From: Ruminococcus sp. UBA3855
GTDB taxonomy: Bacteria; Bacillota; Clostridia; Oscillospirales; Ruminococcaceae
Length of the DNA stretch: 10,614 bases
Direction of reading: 5' to 3'
NCBI GenBank assembly: GCA_002392545.1
Contig: DGHF01000103.1
Location: 1 to 10,614 of the forward strand
Each line of letters begins with the position of its first letter. The first letter of the stretch is position 1. A program made the position numbers and the translations under genes. The notes under the pieces were generated by a model that saw only the letters and a list, made by a program, of their open reading frames with translations, did not search any database and was not told the origin of the DNA. This document shows positions 8,519 to 10,614 of the stretch, in pieces.

Positions 8519-8906
8519 ATAGCAATACCTCTTTCCTGTTGACCATGTTCACAAATTCCTCAAACGAAACATGTTCAAAATACTGACTTCTGTAATAAGC
8601 ATAATAATAGAGGGTATCCCTGTTATCAATTACAGAATCAAAATTAAAGTCAGTCAGTTCCGTTCCCTGAACATCTCCCCCATCAGCGGTAATTTCTGCC
8701 AGCATTTCAGCCATTTTATCCCCGTCCTGATAATCTACAATTCCATCATGGTTCAAGTCCCCGTATAATGAAAAAACTCCGCTCTTTATCTCCTGTAAAA
8801 ACAAAACCTGCAACAACACAATCACAAGAGACAGAACGACAGCAAAAAGCGAACACGCAAGAACAGCAGACAAACCGTATTTCAGTTTCAAATTTCTTTT
8901 TCTCAT
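8511..8906 (-). CDS. Small single-pass membrane protein with dockerin-like paired calcium-binding loops
   Basis: Encodes 131 aa from the ATG at 8906, which follows GGAGGAG closely; the alternative ATG at 8942 overlaps the previous stop by eight bases but lacks a well-spaced site. Residues 1-10 are basic and 11-38 strongly hydrophobic, giving an N-in signal anchor with an outside C-terminus. The external part holds two 12-residue EF-hand-like loops in dockerin type I layout. The first is DLNHDGIVDYQD (50-61), with Asp1, Asn3, Asp5, Gly6 and Asp12 all present. The second is DFNFDSVIDNRD (86-97), with the same ligands but Ser in place of Gly6. Each is followed by a helix. In cellulosomes dockerins bind cohesins; a membrane-anchored dockerin-like protein without an enzyme is atypical, so here it may simply be a calcium-stabilised binding module for another envelope protein. 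No cohesin is visible in this window. Confidence 0.83.
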   Translation of the reverse strand: MRKRNLKLKYGLSAVLACSLFAVVLSLVIVLLQVLFLQEIKSGVFSLYGDLNHDGIVDYQDGDKMAEMLAEITADGGDVQGTELTDFNFDSVIDNRDTLYYYAYYRSQYFEHVSFEEFVNMVNRKEVLLYE

Positions 8907-8934
8907 ATCTCCTCCACCCGATAATTTTTCAGAA

Positions 8935-9741
8935 TTACGCATTTCCTAAAAATCTGGTCAGATTGATAGTATTGACAGATTTTTGCATAATATCGACGTT
9001 GGAAAAATCGGTGCTTCCCTCCGGAACGAAAGTTTCCGTCATAATGATGAAACAAGTTTTCGGAATTAAAGTTTTATGATTTCTTTCCACGCCGTCGAAA
9101 TTAAGAAACCAATAAGAGATACACTTTTTCCCGACAGTATACCATGAATTTGCATCATCATCCTTCTGTAAAACCTCACGGACTTTCACATCAAAGCGTT
9201 TCGCCTTTAGTTCCATAGAAGTTTCTTTAGATGAAACTGGTTGCTGTAAAAACTGCAATACTTTTGTTTTCAGTCCCGTGGGGGTTTCGTTACGATATAC
9301 TGTGATTGTAAAATCATCATAAGTTTTGATACTGTCACGGTCTACAACTCCGGAAGTAACTGTATTCAGATATTCATTATAAACAATCTGGTAATCACTT
9401 CTTGGCTTGGTTTCCAGCGTCATAAAATTTTTCCCTGCACTGTCGCTTAAAATCACAATTCCTGTTTCTTCTCCGGAATCATATACTTTCATATCCGTTG
9501 GGATGGAAATATCAAACTCCAGATTCAAATAAAGCTGTCTGTATTTTTCACTCAGCTTGTAGTATTCATCATAAAGATTGACGTTTTCCACGGTTTCAGT
9601 CAAAAAATCCTCCTGACTCAACACATCAGGGTTGGAATAGTGACAACCTGTCACCATCACCAGCATACTGACCGCCAATGAAAGGCATATCAGCCTTTTC
9701 CAAAAAATTTTTCTCTCGAAAATGGACAATATCATTCCCAT
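8935..9741 (-). CDS. Lipoprotein of unknown function, first gene of the operon
   Basis: Encodes 268 aa from the ATG at 9741 (266 aa if the ATG at 9735 is used); an AGGAAAGGGGG stretch lies immediately upstream of both. A longer in-frame start at 9834 is excluded in practice because it lies upstream of the predicted promoter. Residues 1-32 form a lipoprotein signal peptide with basic and hydrophobic parts, ending VTGC, with Cys33 as the lipidated residue. The mature part begins with a helical, Tyr- and Glu-rich stretch (45-72). A domain of about 190 residues follows, with strand patterns such as FDISIPTDMKVY and GIVILSDSAGKNFMTLE and a closing helix (NVDIMQKSVNTINLT). That outline recalls PsbP/DcrB-like folds of other small lipoproteins, but this is a weak resemblance. 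It probably sits on the outer face of the membrane with the other operon products. Confidence 0.84.
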   Translation of the reverse strand: MGMILSIFERKIFWKRLICLSLAVSMLVMVTGCHYSNPDVLSQEDFLTETVENVNLYDEYYKLSEKYRQLYLNLEFDISIPTDMKVYDSGEETGIVILSDSAGKNFMTLETKPRSDYQIVYNEYLNTVTSGVVDRDSIKTYDDFTITVYRNETPTGLKTKVLQFLQQPVSSKETSMELKAKRFDVKVREVLQKDDDANSWYTVGKKCISYWFLNFDGVERNHKTLIPKTCFIIMTETFVPEGSTDFSNVDIMQKSVNTINLTRFLGNA

Positions 9742-9784
9742 ATTCCCCCTTTCCTGTTCTGCTGACTTTTTTCGACTTTTTCCT

Positions 9785-9813
9785 ATTATAGCACATTCGC
9801 CCTCAAAAGTCAA
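9785..9813 (-). promoter_or_regulatory. Strong sigma-70-type promoter of the eight-gene operon
   Basis: Read on the minus strand, TTGACT (9813-9808) and TATAAT (9790-9785) are separated by 17 bases. A TGC directly before the -10 gives an extended -10 element. Transcription should start near 9778, leaving a leader of about 37 bases before the ATG at 9741. A short inverted repeat GACA-6-TGTC (9819-9832) lies just upstream of the -35 and could be a binding site, but it is too short to call. No comparable promoter was noticed inside the operon, though I did not search every base. Confidence 0.8.
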
Positions 9814-9941
9814 TACCAGACACCGGAATGTCACATCTGAAAGAAACTGTCATTTGTTTGCTGATTTTTTGTAAAAATCTCGTAATATGATACCTTTACT
9901 TTTGTAATACAGAACGATGACCGGAAAATGCTCGGCTTGAA

Positions 9942-9961
9942 TCAGGCAGAAAGTCGCCTGA
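9942..9961. repeat. Perfect 6-bp inverted repeat, hairpin or operator candidate
   Basis: TCAGGC (9942-9947) and GCCTGA (9956-9961) are exact inverse complements separated by eight bases. It lies about 130 bases upstream of the primase gene and is not followed by a T-tract long enough for a typical intrinsic terminator. It may be a regulator-binding site or a leader hairpin; its role is not shown by the sequence. Confidence 0.4.
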
Positions 9962-10073
9962 ATTGTAAACTTTTTATGAAAATTGCACAGAAGTGTACAT
10001 AAAAAATATGCTATGCAAGCTGTTTATGAAAGAAAACAAGAATGAAATTACCGTCATGACTTTAAAATAATTT

Positions 10074-10080
10074 AAGGAGG
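10074..10080 (+). promoter_or_regulatory. Ribosome binding site of the primase gene
   Basis: AAGGAGG is a near-perfect Shine-Dalgarno sequence ten bases before the ATG at 10091. It fixes that ATG as the start, since no other in-frame start lies nearby. Confidence 0.8.
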
Positions 10081-10090
10081 AATTTATTGT

Positions 10091-10614
10091 ATGTATGAAT
10101 TGATTCCCGAAGAACTGAAACAACTGAAAAATTGGGTTGTCTGGAAAGCAGTACCCGACCCGAAAGCCCATTCCGGAGTGAAGAAAATCCCCGTCAATCC
10201 CAGAACAGGCGGACAGGCTCAATCCAATAATCCCGAAACTTGGACGGATTTTGAAACGGCTGAAAGAGTTTCAAGAGACTATGCAGGCATTGGCTTTATG
10301 TTTGAAGGTTCGGGCTATTTTGGGGTAGATTTGGACGATATGCCGGAAGAGATGCAAGCCTGTGGGGACGGCGACTTTGACAACGTGATTGGCGAATTTA
10401 TCACGACATTGAAAAGCTATACGGAACTTTCTCAGTCTGGTAATGGACTCCACATTATTTGCAAAGGCAAACTTCCCGAAGGCAAGCGCAGAAACGGCAA
10501 ATTTGAAATGTATGACAGCGGTCGTTTTTTCGTCATGACTGGGAATTGTGCGACAGATGAATATCTTGATATTCGTGACTGTACGGAAGCAATCAAGCCG
10601 TTGCATCAGAAATA
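10091..10614 (+). CDS. Phage or mobile-element primase-polymerase, NrS-1-like (5' part only)
   Basis: The first 174 codons are visible and the gene runs off the window, so the protein is truncated here at its C-terminus. It matches the N-terminal domain of primase-polymerases of the archaeo-eukaryotic primase type found in phages and integrative elements (NrS-1 polymerase-like). IPEELKQLKNWVVWK opens the protein. KKIPVNPRTGGQAQSNNPETW (residues 31-51) is the hallmark lysine-to-tryptophan stretch. GVDLDD (78-83) supplies the metal-binding Asp pair, SQSGNGLHI (114-122) the conserved His121, and MYDSGRFFVMTGN (140-152) the following strand. Such proteins start and extend DNA chains during element replication, and usually carry a helicase domain further on, beyond what can be seen here. 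It points away from the envelope operon and marks the neighbourhood as mobile or accessory. The last two bases, TA, could begin a stop, but the family is much longer. Confidence 0.88.
   Translation, partial: MYELIPEELKQLKNWVVWKAVPDPKAHSGVKKIPVNPRTGGQAQSNNPETWTDFETAERVSRDYAGIGFMFEGSGYFGVDLDDMPEEMQACGDGDFDNVIGEFITTLKSYTELSQSGNGLHIICKGKLPEGKRRNGKFEMYDSGRFFVMTGNCATDEYLDIRDCTEAIKPLHQK

Larger units (their letters stand above)
9742..10090. other. Divergent intergenic region between the envelope operon and the primase gene
   Basis: This 349-base stretch has no convincing ORF. It holds the minus-strand operon promoter (9785-9813), a hairpin-forming repeat (9942-9961), two direct copies of TTTATGAAA (9973-9981 and 10023-10031) and the primase ribosome binding site. 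I found no clear plus-strand promoter: TTGCAC (9983-9988) with TATGCT (10007-10012), 18 bases apart, is only a weak candidate. There is no clear terminator, iteron array or tRNA. Its location next to a replication gene makes it a possible control region for the element; this is inference. Confidence 0.55.

Noticed and set aside
7634..8542. Long plus-strand ORF of 302 codons opposite the PBP lipoprotein gene
   Set aside because: It lies antisense to a gene with clear lipobox, STAK, SYN and KTG motifs, has no convincing domain, and would be the only plus-strand gene inside the operon.
8935..9834. Longer version of the first lipoprotein starting at 9834
   Set aside because: That start is upstream of the predicted -35/-10 elements and would bury the signal peptide behind 31 extra residues.
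9860..9891. Plus-strand promoter with TATGAT (9886-9891)
   Set aside because: No TTGACA-like element lies at 16-18 bases; the nearest, TTGCTG at 9858-9863, is 22 bases away.
10271..10606. Minus-strand ORF of 111 codons opposite the primase
   Set aside because: The plus strand encodes conserved primase motifs with a near-perfect ribosome binding site, so the minus frame is a shadow.
1..10614. CRISPR array, tRNA, rRNA or insertion-sequence ends
   Set aside because: I saw no regularly spaced repeats, cloverleaf-like segments, transposase motifs or long terminal inverted repeats.

Overview
The window is AT-rich, with very tight gene packing. It contains a DocI/EF-hand-type calcium-loop protein and Firmicutes-style AGGAGG ribosome binding sites, all of which suggest a Clostridia-type Firmicute, possibly Ruminococcus or a relative. 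This host guess is inference; no rRNA or other taxonomic marker is present.

Layout. Positions 9741 down to 2 on the minus strand hold eight closely spaced genes with no room for internal terminators. In transcription order they are: (1) a lipoprotein of unknown function (9741-8935); (2) a small single-pass membrane protein with a dockerin-like pair of calcium loops (8906-8511); (3) a lipoprotein with a divergent penicillin-binding transpeptidase domain that keeps SxxK, SxN and KTG (8518-6683); (4) a three-helix membrane protein with a large, probably external, C-terminal domain (6671-5145); (5) a polytopic protein related to the SEDS glycosyltransferases FtsW/RodA (5139-3583); (6) a membrane-anchored PBP-like protein that has lost its catalytic serine and lysines (3575-2373); (7) a two-helix membrane protein (2367-1402); (8) a soluble protein with a long acidic, disordered middle (1393-2). 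A near-consensus extended -10 promoter (9785-9813) lies just before gene 1. Positions 9742-10090 form the intergenic region. On the plus strand, from 10091 past the window edge, lies the start of a primase-polymerase of the NrS-1-like type found in phages and integrative elements.

How the genes may work together. FtsW/FtsI and RodA/PBP2 show that a SEDS glycosyltransferase and a class B PBP make one peptidoglycan-building machine. Here a very divergent SEDS-like protein is encoded between two PBP relatives: one looks catalytically competent but is lipid-anchored, and the other is membrane-anchored but catalytically dead. Four further proteins without recognisable function, mostly membrane or exported, complete the set. 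My inference is a dedicated, non-housekeeping envelope-modifying or envelope-sensing complex carried in an accessory or mobile region. What it does is unknown.

One whole-window signal also stands out. By eye I found no GATC and no GGCC anywhere in 10.6 kb, although CATG and CCGG, of identical composition, each occur about 30 times. This suggests long exposure to restriction enzymes cutting those sites.
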